64,000 nucleotides of DNA from Bacillota bacterium (GTDB lineage Bacteria; Bacillota; Clostridia; Oscillospirales; Oscillospiraceae), in NCBI GenBank assembly GCA_023459875.1, contig JAEWRY010000027.1, forward strand, positions 1 through 64,000, written 5' to 3'. Positions 37,338 through 46,935 of this stretch are shown piece after piece; within the stretch, counting starts at the first letter, position 1, and every line of letters begins with the position of its first letter. The notes under the pieces are model-generated. The model worked only from the letters and a program-made list of their open reading frames with translations, was not told where the DNA came from and made no database searches. The translations under genes and the position numbers were made by a program.

Positions 37338-38555
37338 ATGAAACGAAAGAATCGAATTCTGACTGCGATTTTGGCTTTTGCGCTGGTTTTTACCGCGCTC
37401 CTGCCCCCGATCGGCGTCCAGGCAAGCAAGGAGAGCGACCTGAAAAACCAGATTGGAGACCTGCAGAATAACGCCAAATCGCTCAAAGACAGGCTTGCCC
37501 AGCTGAACGATCAGCTCTCGCAGATCAAAAACGACAAAAACAAGGCCCTCCAGGCGAAAAAGCTGCTGGACGACCAGATGGCCGCTATTGAGGAACAGAT
37601 TTCCAACATAGAAGACCAAATTGAGGATTATACTAACCTGATCAGCCAGGAGGAACAGAAGCTCTCCGACGCGGAGGATAAGGAAAAGATCCAGTACGAA
37701 CTTTTCTGCCAGCGTGTCAGATCCATGGAGGAGGCCGGAACGGTTTCCTACTGGAGCATTTTGTTCAGCGCCAAGGATTTTTCCGATCTTGTGGACCGTG
37801 CGCTTATGGTCAGCGAGGTCATGGAGTACGACAATTCGGTCATGGACGCGCTTAAGGCCACCCGGCAGGAAATAGCCGATACCAAGGCGGGGCTTGAAGA
37901 GAGCCTCGCACAGCAGGAACAGGCAAAGACGGAGCAGGAAGCGGCAAAGAAAGAGCTTGACGCCAAGCTGGACGAAGCCGCCGACCTGGTCAACCAGATC
38001 GAGGACGAAGAGAGCGATTATAAGAGCGCCCGGGACGAGCTGGCGGCCGAGGAGAAAGAAATCGAAGCCGAGATCGTCAGAAAGCAGAAGGCGCTGGAGG
38101 CCGAAATCGCCTCGGGGCAGATCAGCTTTGACCCCGGCACCGGCTGGCAGTGGCCCACCTCCGGCATCTATAGGATCACCTCAAAGTTCGGTAACCGTAT
38201 CCATCCGATTACAGGAAAGCCGAATTACCACGGCGGAGTCGACATCGGGGCGCCCAAAAACACACAGATCCACGCGGCCAGAGGCGGTGTGGTCACCATC
38301 TCCACCTATGGCAGTTCCTACGGCAATTACGTGGTGATCCAGCACGACAACGGATATTCCTCCCTTTACGCCCATATGAATTCCCGCGCGGTAAAGGAGG
38401 GGGACGTCATCACCCAGGGCCAGGTCATCGGCTATGTGGGCACCACGGGCTCCTCTAACGGCTATCACCTCCACTTTGAAATCAGGCTCAACGGCGTGAG
38501 ACAGGACCCCATCAGCTATTATCCGTCGCTCAAAAACCAGTTTATCTATAGCTGA
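37338..38555 (+). CDS. EnvC/CwlO-like coiled-coil M23 murein hydrolase
   Basis: A 405-residue secreted protein. The signal peptide is residues 1-29 (ILTAILAFALVFTALLPP). Two long coiled-coil stretches follow (about 30-130 and 165-260). The C-terminal M23 domain has HGGVDIGAPKNTQIHA and HLHFEIRLNG, so the zinc ligands are intact, unlike the degenerate EnvC activator. Its position after ftsEX matches the FtsEX-PcsB/EnvC/CwlO scheme, in which the ABC complex gates hydrolase activity. Confidence 0.92.
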   Translation: MKRKNRILTAILAFALVFTALLPPIGVQASKESDLKNQIGDLQNNAKSLKDRLAQLNDQLSQIKNDKNKALQAKKLLDDQMAAIEEQISNIEDQIEDYTNLISQEEQKLSDAEDKEKIQYELFCQRVRSMEEAGTVSYWSILFSAKDFSDLVDRALMVSEVMEYDNSVMDALKATRQEIADTKAGLEESLAQQEQAKTEQEAAKKELDAKLDEAADLVNQIEDEESDYKSARDELAAEEKEIEAEIVRKQKALEAEIASGQISFDPGTGWQWPTSGIYRITSKFGNRIHPITGKPNYHGGVDIGAPKNTQIHAARGGVVTISTYGSSYGNYVVIQHDNGYSSLYAHMNSRAVKEGDVITQGQVIGYVGTTGSSNGYHLHFEIRLNGVRQDPISYYPSLKNQFIYS

Positions 38556-38599
38556 TCGCGTATCTTGCCCAGAGAGCTGCGATGCTTTTACAGTCCATG

Positions 38600-38628
38600 G
38601 CGGCCGGCGTGAAAACCGGCCGCTCTTT
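38600..38628 (+). terminator. GC-rich hairpin between the EnvC-like and Ctp genes
   Basis: Perfect 8-bp arms 38600-38607/38616-38623 followed by TCTTT. It is probably a partial terminator within the cell-division operon. Confidence 0.55.
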
Positions 38629-38660
38629 CCGCTTTATTTCTCGCAAGGAAGGGTGCAGCC

Positions 38661-39818
38661 GTGAAACAGAAACTGAAAACTATCGTGCCCACCGTTATCA
38701 TTACCTTCGTTTTGACCCTGGGCGCCGTTTTTCTTGCCGCTTGGTTGATTCTCGGCCCCGACGGCATCAGCGTGACGGAGTCTCTCGCCCTGGTTAATCT
38801 GCGCTTCGTTGGCGAGTACAAAATGAGCGACGTAACCCACGCGGCCATGGACGGCATGGTGAAATCTCTCAACGACCGCTGGTCTTACTGGCTGGACTCA
38901 GAGGGCTATCATAACCAGAAGGAGAACCGGAGCAATTCCTATGTGGGAATCGGGGTCAGCGTGACCTACCAGGAAGGGAAGGGGCTCTATATCAAGTCGG
39001 TGGCCAAGGGCGGCCCAGCGGAACAGGCCGGACTGCTTGCGGGTGAGACCATCCAGAAGGCGGGCGGCGTCAGTCTGGCGGAGCTTGGCCAGGACAAGTC
39101 CTACTTGCTCGTAAAAGGCGAAGCCGGAACCAGCGTTGACCTTGAGGTTTCGGACGCCGGCGGGGTTATCCGCACGGTCACGGTGATGCGCGCCGTGGTG
39201 CCGTCCGAGCCTGTCTCCTACAAGCTGCTGGATAACGGCGTGGGGCTCGTCACACTCAAGAATTTTTACGACCGCAGCGCAGACAAGCTCAAATCAGCGG
39301 TGGGGGACTTACGCAGCCAGGGAGCCACGGCGATCGTCTTCGACCTTCGGAATAATCCGGGCGGTTATCTCACCGAGCTTCAGAAGATGCTGGACTATCT
39401 GCTGCCCGAAGGCCCCGTTTTCCGCAGCCGGTCCCGTTCGGGGAGCGAGGATGTGGTTGAGTCCGACGCAAGCTGTGTCAAAACGCCCATGGCAGTACTG
39501 GTGAACGGCGATTCTTACAGCGCCGCGGAATTCTTTGCCGCCGAGCTGCGGGAGCAGGGGTGGGCCATCGTGGGCGGCGATGTGACCTGCGGCAAGGGCT
39601 ACTTCCAGCAGACCTATCCGCTCCTAAACGGCGGCTCTCTCTCCATTTCCACCCACACCTATTACACCGGAAAAGGAGTCTCACTCATCGGCACCGGGAT
39701 CACCCCCGATCCGCTGGTGAAATTGACCGACGAGCAGAGCGCCCTTCTCATCGCGGGCGAACTGGCCCCTGAAAACGATCCTCAGCTTCAGGCTGTTTTG
39801 GCCTCCCTCGGATTCTAA
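38661..39818 (+). CDS. C-terminal processing peptidase (S41 family)
   Basis: A 385-residue membrane-anchored protease with one N-terminal helix (about 8-30). The PDZ domain is at about 90-165 (YVGIGVSVTYQ, GGPAEQAGLLAGETIQK). In the S41 core, the catalytic Ser lies in NGDSYSAAEFFA and the Lys in TCGKGYFQQ. FDLRNNPGGYL is also diagnostic. Ctp proteases follow ftsEX-pcsB/envC in many Clostridia and may cut hydrolases or their activators. The start is GTG 38661 after AAGGAAGG. Confidence 0.93.
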   Translation: MKQKLKTIVPTVIITFVLTLGAVFLAAWLILGPDGISVTESLALVNLRFVGEYKMSDVTHAAMDGMVKSLNDRWSYWLDSEGYHNQKENRSNSYVGIGVSVTYQEGKGLYIKSVAKGGPAEQAGLLAGETIQKAGGVSLAELGQDKSYLLVKGEAGTSVDLEVSDAGGVIRTVTVMRAVVPSEPVSYKLLDNGVGLVTLKNFYDRSADKLKSAVGDLRSQGATAIVFDLRNNPGGYLTELQKMLDYLLPEGPVFRSRSRSGSEDVVESDASCVKTPMAVLVNGDSYSAAEFFAAELREQGWAIVGGDVTCGKGYFQQTYPLLNGGSLSISTHTYYTGKGVSLIGTGITPDPLVKLTDEQSALLIAGELAPENDPQLQAVLASLGF

Positions 39819-39858
39819 TTGTCCTTAGCCCCACATACCATCCCTTTGAGGTGAAAAC

Positions 39859-40557
39859 ATGTTGGGCCGAATGATTCCAATGCCCGGGAGAAAAACGCGC
39901 CTCTGGCAGGACACCCTTCTCGGGCTTTACGTTCTGAATGTATCAATTTCAGAAAAAGAGGAAAAATGGGGCTGGTCGATAAAAAAAGCCGCGAAATTGT
40001 TGGCGAAAAACGGCGTTTGCGAGGTGCTGGCTCCTCCTGGGTTTTCTCATTGGGACCTGCTCGCAAAAAGAGGGCTTTCTAAAGTAGACATAATATCTTT
40101 TCTGCAAAACAGCGCTCCGCTGTTTGTCATGGCAGCACTGGAGAAGGACGGTATCGCGCCGGGAGAAGCTTCCGTTGTCCTGGAAGCAAACCGGGTAAAC
40201 CGGGTCCTATCGCTCACCGCCGGTGCGCTTTGCCCCTTGGTCCGGACGCTAGTGATCCGTGCGCCGGTCGGGGGCAGCCAGCTTGCCCGTCTGCTCCACC
40301 GGGAGTATGGACTCGCTGTGACGGAGGATTGCGAAAAACCGCATGTCACCGTCTGTTTTTCCCCTCCCGATGAAACGGTTCTCGGTCCCAGGTTTGTCCT
40401 CTGCGATCCTGCCCCGGAGCTGAACGGTATGACAATTGAACCCAAAAATGGAGTTTTGCCCGACCGCTGCGATCCTCTGCCGCTGCTTGCGGCTCTTTGG
40501 CGGGCGGGGATGATTGGGAACGACTGTTTAAAAGCTGTCAAAAAGGAATCCACTTGA
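39859..40557 (+). CDS. Conserved-looking hypothetical protein
   Basis: A 232-residue protein I do not recognise. It has no signal peptide or clear membrane helix. The body is mixed alpha/beta, with KKAAKLLAKNGVCEVLAPPGFSHWDLLAKRGLSKVD, LEANRVNRVLSLTAGALCPLVRTLVIRA and LARLLHREYGLAVTEDCEKPHVTVCFSPP, which suggests a Rossmann-like or phosphatase-like fold. The SD GAGGTGA is ideal. It ends just before a consensus promoter for greA, which overlaps its stop. It is probably the last gene of the cell-division operon. Confidence 0.7.
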   Translation: MLGRMIPMPGRKTRLWQDTLLGLYVLNVSISEKEEKWGWSIKKAAKLLAKNGVCEVLAPPGFSHWDLLAKRGLSKVDIISFLQNSAPLFVMAALEKDGIAPGEASVVLEANRVNRVLSLTAGALCPLVRTLVIRAPVGGSQLARLLHREYGLAVTEDCEKPHVTVCFSPPDETVLGPRFVLCDPAPELNGMTIEPKNGVLPDRCDPLPLLAALWRAGMIGNDCLKAVKKEST

Positions 40558-40582
40558 CAGACAGGGGTAAACTACATATAAT
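40554..40582 (+). promoter_or_regulatory. Full-consensus sigma-A promoter for greA
   Basis: TTGACA (40554-40559), 17-bp spacer, TATAAT (40577-40582). This is a perfect match to the consensus, with the -35 lying in the end of the previous gene. Confidence 0.88.
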
Positions 40583-40696
40583 ACAACCAATGTTTTGTAA
40601 GATACATTAATTAAAAATACTGGGTCGGAGCATGCATGGATCTCTGTGTGTTAGCCTCGGCCTGTTTATTACGTTCATTTGGAAAGGGTGCTGTTC

Positions 40697-41170
40697 ATGG
40701 CAAAGGCATTTAAGCTGAGTTCCGAGCGTTTGGAAGAACTGAAAAAGGAAATCACCTACCTGAAGACCGTCCGGGAGCGGGAAGTTGCCGACCAGATCAA
40801 GGAGGCGCGCTCCTTCGGCGACCTGTCGGAAAACAGCGAATACGACGAGGCCAAAAACGAACAGGGAAAACTGTATTCCCGCATTGCGGAAATCGAAGCG
40901 ATTCTGGCCAATTTTGAAGTGATTGAAGAACACAGCCACGATCTGGATACCGTGAGGCTGGGCAGCAGAATTACCGTTCTTGATACGGAATTCAACGAGA
41001 AATCGGTCTATCAGGTCGTCGGTTCTCAGGAGGCCGACCCCATGAACGGGCGTATTTCCGAGGAGTCCCCTTTCGGCAAAGCCCTTCTTGGCAAAGCCAT
41101 CGGGGACGACGTGGTGGTGGAGGCCCCTGCGGGCGCCGTCCATTATCAGCTGATCGATATACAAAAGTAA
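40697..41170 (+). CDS. greA: Transcription elongation factor GreA
   Basis: About 157 residues. The N-terminal coiled coil carries the acidic tip ARSFGDLSENSEYDEAKNEQ, which enters the RNA polymerase secondary channel to stimulate cleavage of backtracked RNA. The C-terminal FKBP-like domain ends GDDVVVEAPAGAVHYQLIDIQK. The start is ATG 40697 after AAAGGG. lysS follows at 40 bases, a frequent greA-lysS pair. Confidence 0.97.
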   Translation: MAKAFKLSSERLEELKKEITYLKTVREREVADQIKEARSFGDLSENSEYDEAKNEQGKLYSRIAEIEAILANFEVIEEHSHDLDTVRLGSRITVLDTEFNEKSVYQVVGSQEADPMNGRISEESPFGKALLGKAIGDDVVVEAPAGAVHYQLIDIQK

Positions 41171-41210
41171 AGGGCGCATTTACCGCCCGCTTTTAAAGGA
41201 GTTATCATCC

Positions 41211-42713
41211 ATGTCAGAGGAAAATACCACCCCGGAACAGCAAAACGAGCCGTCGCTCTCCGATCTGCTCAGAATCCGGCGAGACAAGCTCTCCGATCTG
41301 CGCAGGGAAGGGGCCGACCCGTTTACCGTCACCAAGTATGCCGTTACCGCGAGCAGCGCTGAGGTGCGGGACAATTTTGAGGCCATGGACGGGAAAAAGG
41401 TTTCGCTGGCCGGCCGGCTCATGAGCAAACGCGGCATGGGCAAGGCAATTTTCGGCGACCTTCAGGACGGCGCCGGGAAAATTCAGATTTATGTGCGCAT
41501 CGACGAGCTGGGTGAGGAATCCTTTGCCCGCTTCAAGAAAATGGACATCGGCGACATCGTTGGACTGAGCGGCACCGTTTTCCGCACCCACCGGGGAGAA
41601 ATTTCAATCCGCGCGGACAGCGTTACACTGCTCTCCAAGTCCCTGCTCCCCCTGCCGGAGAAGTTTCACGGCCTTACCGACGTGGAAACCCGCTACCGTC
41701 AGCGCTATGTGGACCTCATCGTGAACCCGGAGGTCCGCCGGACCTTCGAGATCCGTTCCAAGTTCATCCGCCACATCCGCACCTATCTGGATAACCGGGG
41801 TTACATGGAAGTGGAAACGCCCGTCCTGAGCACCATTTCAGGCGGCGCTACTGCACGTCCTTTTATTACTCATCACAATACGCTAGATATGGATATGTAC
41901 CTTCGCATTGCAACCGAGCTGCACCTGAAGCGCCTCATCGTGGGCGGTATTGAGCGGGTCTACGAGATCGGGCGCATCTTCCGCAACGAGGGCATGGATA
42001 CCAAGCACAATCCTGAATTCACCACTGTGGAGCTGTATGAGTCTTTCGCCGATTTCCACAATATGATGGATATTGCAGAAGGGATTCTCTCTTCCGCCGC
42101 CCTTGAACTCACCGGCTCCTATGAGCTTGAATGGCTGGGTGAGAAGCTCAGTCTCGCCCCCGGCTGGCCCCGGCTCACCATGGCCGAGGCGGTGAAGGAG
42201 TACGTGGGTATCGACTTTATGGCCATCGGGAGCGATGAAGAAGCCGCCGCCGCGGCAACGGCTGCCGGAATCCGGTTGGAAGCGGGGAAGAGAACCTGGG
42301 GCAACGCCCTTTACGAGTGCTTTGACCAGAAGGTGGAGGAAAAACTCATCCAGCCCACCTTCATCACCATGCATCCTGTGGAGGTCTCTCCGCTTGCCAA
42401 GCGTTCGCCGTCGGACCCCAGGCTCACCGAGCGGTTTGAGCTTTTCGTCTGCCATTCCGAGATGGCAAACGCGTTTTCCGAACTCAACGACCCCATCGAC
42501 CAGGAGGAGCGTTTCCGCCGTCAGGTCGCCCTGCGCGCCGGCGGAGACGAAGAGGCCGGAATGATGGACGAGGACTATATTACCGCCCTGGAATACGGTA
42601 TGCCCCCTACGGGCGGCATGGGAATCGGCGTTGACCGCACCGTAATGCTGCTGACAAACAGCAGCTCCATCCGGGACGTAATTTTGTTCCCCACCATGAA
42701 ACCTACCGAATGA
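41211..42713 (+). CDS. lysS: Lysyl-tRNA synthetase, class II
   Basis: A 500-residue enzyme: an OB-fold anticodon domain (about 60-160) and a class II catalytic core. Motif 1 lies around YMEVETPVLSTISGGATARPF. Motif 2 is RIFRNEGMDTKHNPEFTTVELY. Motif 3 is GMPPTGGMGIGVDRTVMLLT. AAAGGAG precedes the ATG. It is co-transcribed with greA. Confidence 0.98.
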   Translation: MSEENTTPEQQNEPSLSDLLRIRRDKLSDLRREGADPFTVTKYAVTASSAEVRDNFEAMDGKKVSLAGRLMSKRGMGKAIFGDLQDGAGKIQIYVRIDELGEESFARFKKMDIGDIVGLSGTVFRTHRGEISIRADSVTLLSKSLLPLPEKFHGLTDVETRYRQRYVDLIVNPEVRRTFEIRSKFIRHIRTYLDNRGYMEVETPVLSTISGGATARPFITHHNTLDMDMYLRIATELHLKRLIVGGIERVYEIGRIFRNEGMDTKHNPEFTTVELYESFADFHNMMDIAEGILSSAALELTGSYELEWLGEKLSLAPGWPRLTMAEAVKEYVGIDFMAIGSDEEAAAAATAAGIRLEAGKRTWGNALYECFDQKVEEKLIQPTFITMHPVEVSPLAKRSPSDPRLTERFELFVCHSEMANAFSELNDPIDQEERFRRQVALRAGGDEEAGMMDEDYITALEYGMPPTGGMGIGVDRTVMLLTNSSSIRDVILFPTMKPTE

Positions 42714-42719
42714 GAAAGG

Positions 42720-42778
42720 TTATGGAGCCGCCTGTCCCGCTATCGCGTTCCAACAGACGGCGCCTCACAAATGGAGGC
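42720..42778 (+). other. Imperfect hairpin between lysS and ktrB
   Basis: GAGCCGCCTGT and ACAGACGGCGCCTC can pair with two mismatches around a 13-base loop, ending just before the SD GGAGG. It does not resemble the c-di-AMP (ydaO) riboswitch sometimes found before ktr genes, and the 71-base gap is too short for one. Confidence 0.4.
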
Positions 42779-42784
42779 CTTTGA

Positions 42785-44158
42785 TTGTTTCGTAAATTAA
42801 CCTGCCTGGTGAACAAATCATTCCGGCGCAATATGAACCCGACCCGTGTGGTTGCGATCAGCTTTGGATTGATTATTCTGACGGGCGCACTTCTTCTGAT
42901 GCTCCCCTTTGCGTCAAAAAGCGGCCGCTGCGCCGACTTTCTCACAACCCTCTTTACCGCGACCTCGGCAACCTGCGTGACCGGTCTCGTCATGGTGGAT
43001 ACCTGGCAGAACTGGACCGTATTCGGCCAGATGGTGATTCTGTGTATGATCCAGCTGGGCGGCCTGGGCTTTATGACCATCATCACCCTGTTTTCCTTCG
43101 CTCTGCACAGAAGAATCGGCCTTTCCGAGCGGCTTCTCATGGTCTCCACGCTCAATTTGAGCGACATTGACGGCGTGGTGCGCATGGTACGCCACGCGCT
43201 CATCGGGACTTTTGCCTTTGAGACCATCGGAGCAATTCTGCTCTCCATCCGCTTCATCCCGCGCTTCGGCGCCGCCGGCGGAATCTGGCGGGGAATCTTC
43301 CACTCGGTTTCCGCTTTCTGCAACGCCGGCTTTGACCTCTTAGGTATCGACGGGCCTTTTACCAGCCTCATTCATTACACACGCGATCCTGTGGTGCTCA
43401 TCACCATTATGAGCCTCATCGTCATCGGCGGCCTGGGCTTCTTTGTGTGGGAAGATATTTATACGTCCAGGCATTTTAGTAAGCTTTCCCTGTATGCAAA
43501 AATGGTGCTGGTGATCACCGGCATTCTCATCGTCGGGGGAGCGTCCTTCTTTTTCTTCGTGGAATACCATAATCCCGCCACCATGGGCAACATGGGAGTG
43601 GGGGAGAAGGTTCTCAATTCCTTTTTCCAATCGGTTACCGCCCGTACGGCGGGCTTTAACTCTATAAACGAGGGCGGCCTTACCGACGGTTCCCTGGTAC
43701 TTACCACTATCTTAATGCTGATCGGCGGTTCTTCCGGGTCCACCGCCGGCGGTATCAAAACGGTAACCGCGGGCGTTTTGTTCCTTGTCATCTGGTCGGG
43801 AATCCGGGGAAGGGAAGACGTGACTATCCGCGGCAGATCCATCAGCAAGCAGCAGGTTTTAAACGTCATGACCCTGTCGGTCACCATTCTCTTTGTGTTC
43901 CTGCTTTCTTCCATGACGATCACCTTGATCGAGAAAATTCCTTATCTGCACGCGGCCTTCGAGGTAGCCTCCGCCATGGGCACCGTGGGGCTCACGGTTG
44001 GCATCACGCCCGGACTGAGCGTTTTCTCCCACCTTATCCTTATTCTGCTTATGTATACTGGCCGTGTGGGAATGCTGTCGTTCTCCATCGCTTATCTGGT
44101 CCGGAACAGATATCCCAATAAAATTCAGTATCCTTCCTTCAACATTATGGTGGGTTAA
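42785..44158 (+). CDS. ktrB: Potassium uptake protein KtrB/TrkH
   Basis: A 457-residue K+ transporter with four M1-P-M2 repeats. Selectivity filter segments include TSATCVTGLV, VSAFCNAGFDL, TARTAGFNSI and ASAMGTVGLTVGIT, each with the conserved Gly of the filter. SSGSTAGGIKT marks the gating region. The start is TTG 42785 after GGAGG. It pairs with the RCK-domain gene immediately downstream. In relatives this complex is inhibited by c-di-AMP, and the synthase is also in this window. Confidence 0.95.
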   Translation: MFRKLTCLVNKSFRRNMNPTRVVAISFGLIILTGALLLMLPFASKSGRCADFLTTLFTATSATCVTGLVMVDTWQNWTVFGQMVILCMIQLGGLGFMTIITLFSFALHRRIGLSERLLMVSTLNLSDIDGVVRMVRHALIGTFAFETIGAILLSIRFIPRFGAAGGIWRGIFHSVSAFCNAGFDLLGIDGPFTSLIHYTRDPVVLITIMSLIVIGGLGFFVWEDIYTSRHFSKLSLYAKMVLVITGILIVGGASFFFFVEYHNPATMGNMGVGEKVLNSFFQSVTARTAGFNSINEGGLTDGSLVLTTILMLIGGSSGSTAGGIKTVTAGVLFLVIWSGIRGREDVTIRGRSISKQQVLNVMTLSVTILFVFLLSSMTITLIEKIPYLHAAFEVASAMGTVGLTVGITPGLSVFSHLILILLMYTGRVGMLSFSIAYLVRNRYPNKIQYPSFNIMVG

Positions 44159-44219
44159 ATCTGCCTCAAATCATACCGCCCCCTTTGCGTAAGGAATTCA
44201 ATAAGGAGAGTGTTTCATT

Positions 44220-44873
44220 ATGAAAACCTTTGTCGTTATCGGACTTGGCCGTTTTGGAACCGCCCTGGCCACCGAGCTTTGCGCTCTGGGCCACGAGGTG
44301 CTTGCTATCGACCACCGGGAGGAAAACGTTCAGGCGGTGGCCGATCTGGTCACCCACGCCGTCACGGGAGACGCGCGCGATTTCACCGTTCTCAAGTCCC
44401 TTGGCGTCCGTAATTACGACTGCGGCATCGTAGCCACCGGAGACGATATCGGCACCAGCGCCCTCATCACCCTGAACCTCAAGGAACTGGGTTTAAAGCA
44501 AGTCGTGTGCAAGGCCCAGAGCCATGTCCACCGCAAGGTGCTCGAGCGTATCGGCGCGGACAAGGTTGTTTTTCCCGAGCACGAGACGGGCGTAAGACTC
44601 GCTCAGGCTCTTTCCAGCTCCAATATTTTAAACTACATCGAGCTTTCCGACGACTACGGCATCGTGGAAATCGGCGCTCCCAAGGGCTGGCCGGGCAACT
44701 CCATCCGGTCCCTCGACGTCCGCGTTAAGCATCGTGTCAACATCATCGCGGTCCGCACGGCAGCGGGTGAACTGATCGTCTCGCCCGGCTCCGACTATGT
44801 TGTGAAAAGCAACGATACCATCGTGACGCTCGGTCTGATCGACGACATTAACCGTCTGCACGAGCTCACCTGA
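44220..44873 (+). CDS. ktrA: Ktr/Trk regulatory subunit (RCK domain)
   Basis: A 217-residue protein: an N-terminal RCK_N Rossmann domain (VIGLGRFGTALATEL, binding NAD(H)/ATP) and an RCK_C domain from about 135, which is the usual site for c-di-AMP binding in KtrA. It forms the cytosolic ring gating KtrB. Its stop overlaps the next start by one base. Confidence 0.95.
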   Translation: MKTFVVIGLGRFGTALATELCALGHEVLAIDHREENVQAVADLVTHAVTGDARDFTVLKSLGVRNYDCGIVATGDDIGTSALITLNLKELGLKQVVCKAQSHVHRKVLERIGADKVVFPEHETGVRLAQALSSSNILNYIELSDDYGIVEIGAPKGWPGNSIRSLDVRVKHRVNIIAVRTAAGELIVSPGSDYVVKSNDTIVTLGLIDDINRLHELT

Positions 44874-45634
44874 TGGAGCGCGTCACCAGCCGCAGTAACC
44901 CTCTGGCCGCCCACATCAAAAAACTGCGCGGCAGCCGTTCTTACCGGAGGGAAACAGGGTGCTTTTTCTGCGAAGGACTGAAAATGCTCTCCGAGGCCCT
45001 GCGCTGGGAGGCCGGCCTTCTCACGGTGGTTGCCGCGGAAGGTGTGTCTCTTCCTCCCCTGTCCGGCGCCGTCCGGCAGGTGACAGTGCCCGAAAGCCTG
45101 CTTTCCTCCTTGGCGGACACCGAAACGCCCCAGGGCGTGCTCTTTGTCTGCGCTATGCCATCCCTTGCCCCGCCGGCAAAACTCGAAGGGAAACGCTACC
45201 TGGTGCTGGACGGCGTGCAGGACCCCGGCAACGTGGGTACCATCCTTCGTACCGCCGACGCCTTTGGCGCGGACGGGGTATTTCTGTTAAACGGCTGCGC
45301 CGATCCCTTTTCACCCAAAACGGTGCGATCCACCATGGGGGCCGTTTTTCGCCTGCCCATTTGGGAAACCGATGCGGACAACCTGCGCGGTCTGCTCAGA
45401 GATGCCGGAATTCCGATTTTTGCCGCCGCCCTGTCGCCGGAAGCCGCCGATGTGCGCAGCGCCGATCTGTCCCGCGCCGCGGTGGTGATCGGCAGCGAGG
45501 GCAGTGGAATATCGAAAGAAGTTTTGGCCCTGGCGGACCGGTCGATCATCATTCCGATGACTTCCCGGTGCGAATCCTTAAATGCGGCGGCCGCCGCCGC
45601 GGTGACTCTTTGGGAGATGTTTCGCGCAACGTGA
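44873..45634 (+). CDS. TrmH/SpoU-family RNA 2'-O-methyltransferase
   Basis: A 253-residue SPOUT enzyme. The N-terminal SpoU substrate-binding domain (FFCEGLKMLSEALRW) is followed by the knotted catalytic domain with motif 1 LDGVQDPGNVGTILRTADAFG, motif 2 IGSEGSGIS and motif 3 IPMTSRCESLNAAAAAAV. It probably methylates a ribose in 23S rRNA, but the exact target cannot be read here. It overlaps ktrA by one base (TGATG). Confidence 0.92.
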   Translation: MERVTSRSNPLAAHIKKLRGSRSYRRETGCFFCEGLKMLSEALRWEAGLLTVVAAEGVSLPPLSGAVRQVTVPESLLSSLADTETPQGVLFVCAMPSLAPPAKLEGKRYLVLDGVQDPGNVGTILRTADAFGADGVFLLNGCADPFSPKTVRSTMGAVFRLPIWETDADNLRGLLRDAGIPIFAAALSPEAADVRSADLSRAAVVIGSEGSGISKEVLALADRSIIIPMTSRCESLNAAAAAAVTLWEMFRAT

Positions 45635-45661
45635 GACCATGCCGAAAGGAAGTGTTCCCGG

Positions 45662-46888
45662 ATGGCTTCTCTCAAATATTGGCTCTGGCTGACCAATCTG
45701 CGGGGGCTTTCTCCCCGGCAGAATTTTGCCGTGCTGGAACACTTCGGTACTCCGGAAGGAGTATTTTTTGCCGATCCTGCGGAATATAACCTTGTGGAAG
45801 GCTTGTCGAAGACTTCCGCTGCCGCGCTGGGCAACAAATCCATGTCCCGCGCGGAGGAAATTCTGGAGACCTGCGACAGACTAAACGTTCGCATCCTCAC
45901 CGTTCAGGATGCGGAGTACCCAAACCGCCTGCGCGAGCTTTTTGATCCCCCTCCGGTTCTTTATGTCAAAGGCAAACTTCCTCCGGTAGACGAGGAAGTA
46001 GCCATCTCCGTCGTGGGGAGCAGGGAACCTACTCCTTACGGAATTCAGGTTGCGGGAGAGATGGGCCTGGAACTTGCCAGAAGCGGGGCGCTTGTGATTT
46101 CCGGCATTGCAAAGGGAATCGACTCCGCCGCGCTCAAGGGAGCGCTGAGCGGCGGTGGAAGCGTCATTTCCGTGCTTGGTAACGGCGTGGACGTGATTTA
46201 TCCCGCCCAGAACCGGGAGCTTTATGAGGATGTGGCCTCCGTGGGCGCGCTTTTGAGCGAATACGCTCCGGGCACCGCGGCCGCTGCCGAGCATTTTCCC
46301 ATCCGGAACCGGATCATCAGCGGCCTTTCCCTGGGTACCGTCGTAGTGGAAGGTTCCGAGCGCAGCGGTTCTCTTATCACCGCCCGCCTGGCACTGGAGC
46401 AGAACCGGGACGTATTCGCAGTGCCCGGCAACGTGGGCGCCCCCATGAGCCGCGGTCCCAACCTGCTTATCCGCAGGGGGGAAGCCAAGCTGGTGACCAA
46501 GGCGTGGGACGTGTTGGAGGATTATGTCTCCTGTTATCCTCACAAAATAAAAGATGTCTTCGCCATTCCGGACGACAAAAAGGAACAGCGGCTGGAATCG
46601 GTAATCATGGACAGCATGCCTCCGGTAAAAACCGTTTCCGAGGAAGAACAGAAGCCCGGGGACAAACATATTCTGGTCTGGAAAGAACATTCGAGCGAAT
46701 ATACCGACGATCAGAGGGATATTCTTCTTGCGTTGTCCGACCGGGCTAAATCCGCCGATGAGATCATCGAAGAAACGCAGATTCCGGCAAGACGCGTGTT
46801 TTCCGCCCTCACTCTCCTGCAAGTGAAGGGAACGGTGACCGAGGGCGGAGGCAAACGGTTTTCTTCCGCAGTGCTGCTGAAACTCTGA
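45662..46888 (+). CDS. dprA: DNA-processing protein DprA
   Basis: A 408-residue protein. Residues 1-85 form a SAM-like/HhH region. The Rossmann core follows with VVGSREPTPYGIQ, SGIAKGIDSAALKGAL, NGVDVIYPAQN and EGSERSGSLITARLALEQNRDVFAVPG, which bind ssDNA. The C-terminal winged helix (about 340-405) is separated by an acidic linker. It loads RecA on incoming DNA. It is present even in non-competent Clostridia, where its role is unclear. The dprA-topA-trmFO order is classical in Firmicutes. Confidence 0.96.
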   Translation: MASLKYWLWLTNLRGLSPRQNFAVLEHFGTPEGVFFADPAEYNLVEGLSKTSAAALGNKSMSRAEEILETCDRLNVRILTVQDAEYPNRLRELFDPPPVLYVKGKLPPVDEEVAISVVGSREPTPYGIQVAGEMGLELARSGALVISGIAKGIDSAALKGALSGGGSVISVLGNGVDVIYPAQNRELYEDVASVGALLSEYAPGTAAAAEHFPIRNRIISGLSLGTVVVEGSERSGSLITARLALEQNRDVFAVPGNVGAPMSRGPNLLIRRGEAKLVTKAWDVLEDYVSCYPHKIKDVFAIPDDKKEQRLESVIMDSMPPVKTVSEEEQKPGDKHILVWKEHSSEYTDDQRDILLALSDRAKSADEIIEETQIPARRVFSALTLLQVKGTVTEGGGKRFSSAVLLKL

Positions 46889-46935
46889 GGAGTGTTCTTT
46901 TCATTCATAAGCAAATAATAGGTGAAATATAAATA

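Noticed and set aside
42714..42784. c-di-AMP (ydaO-type) riboswitch before ktrB
   Set aside because: The gap is only 71 bases and lacks the conserved ydaO sequence blocks; only an imperfect hairpin is present.
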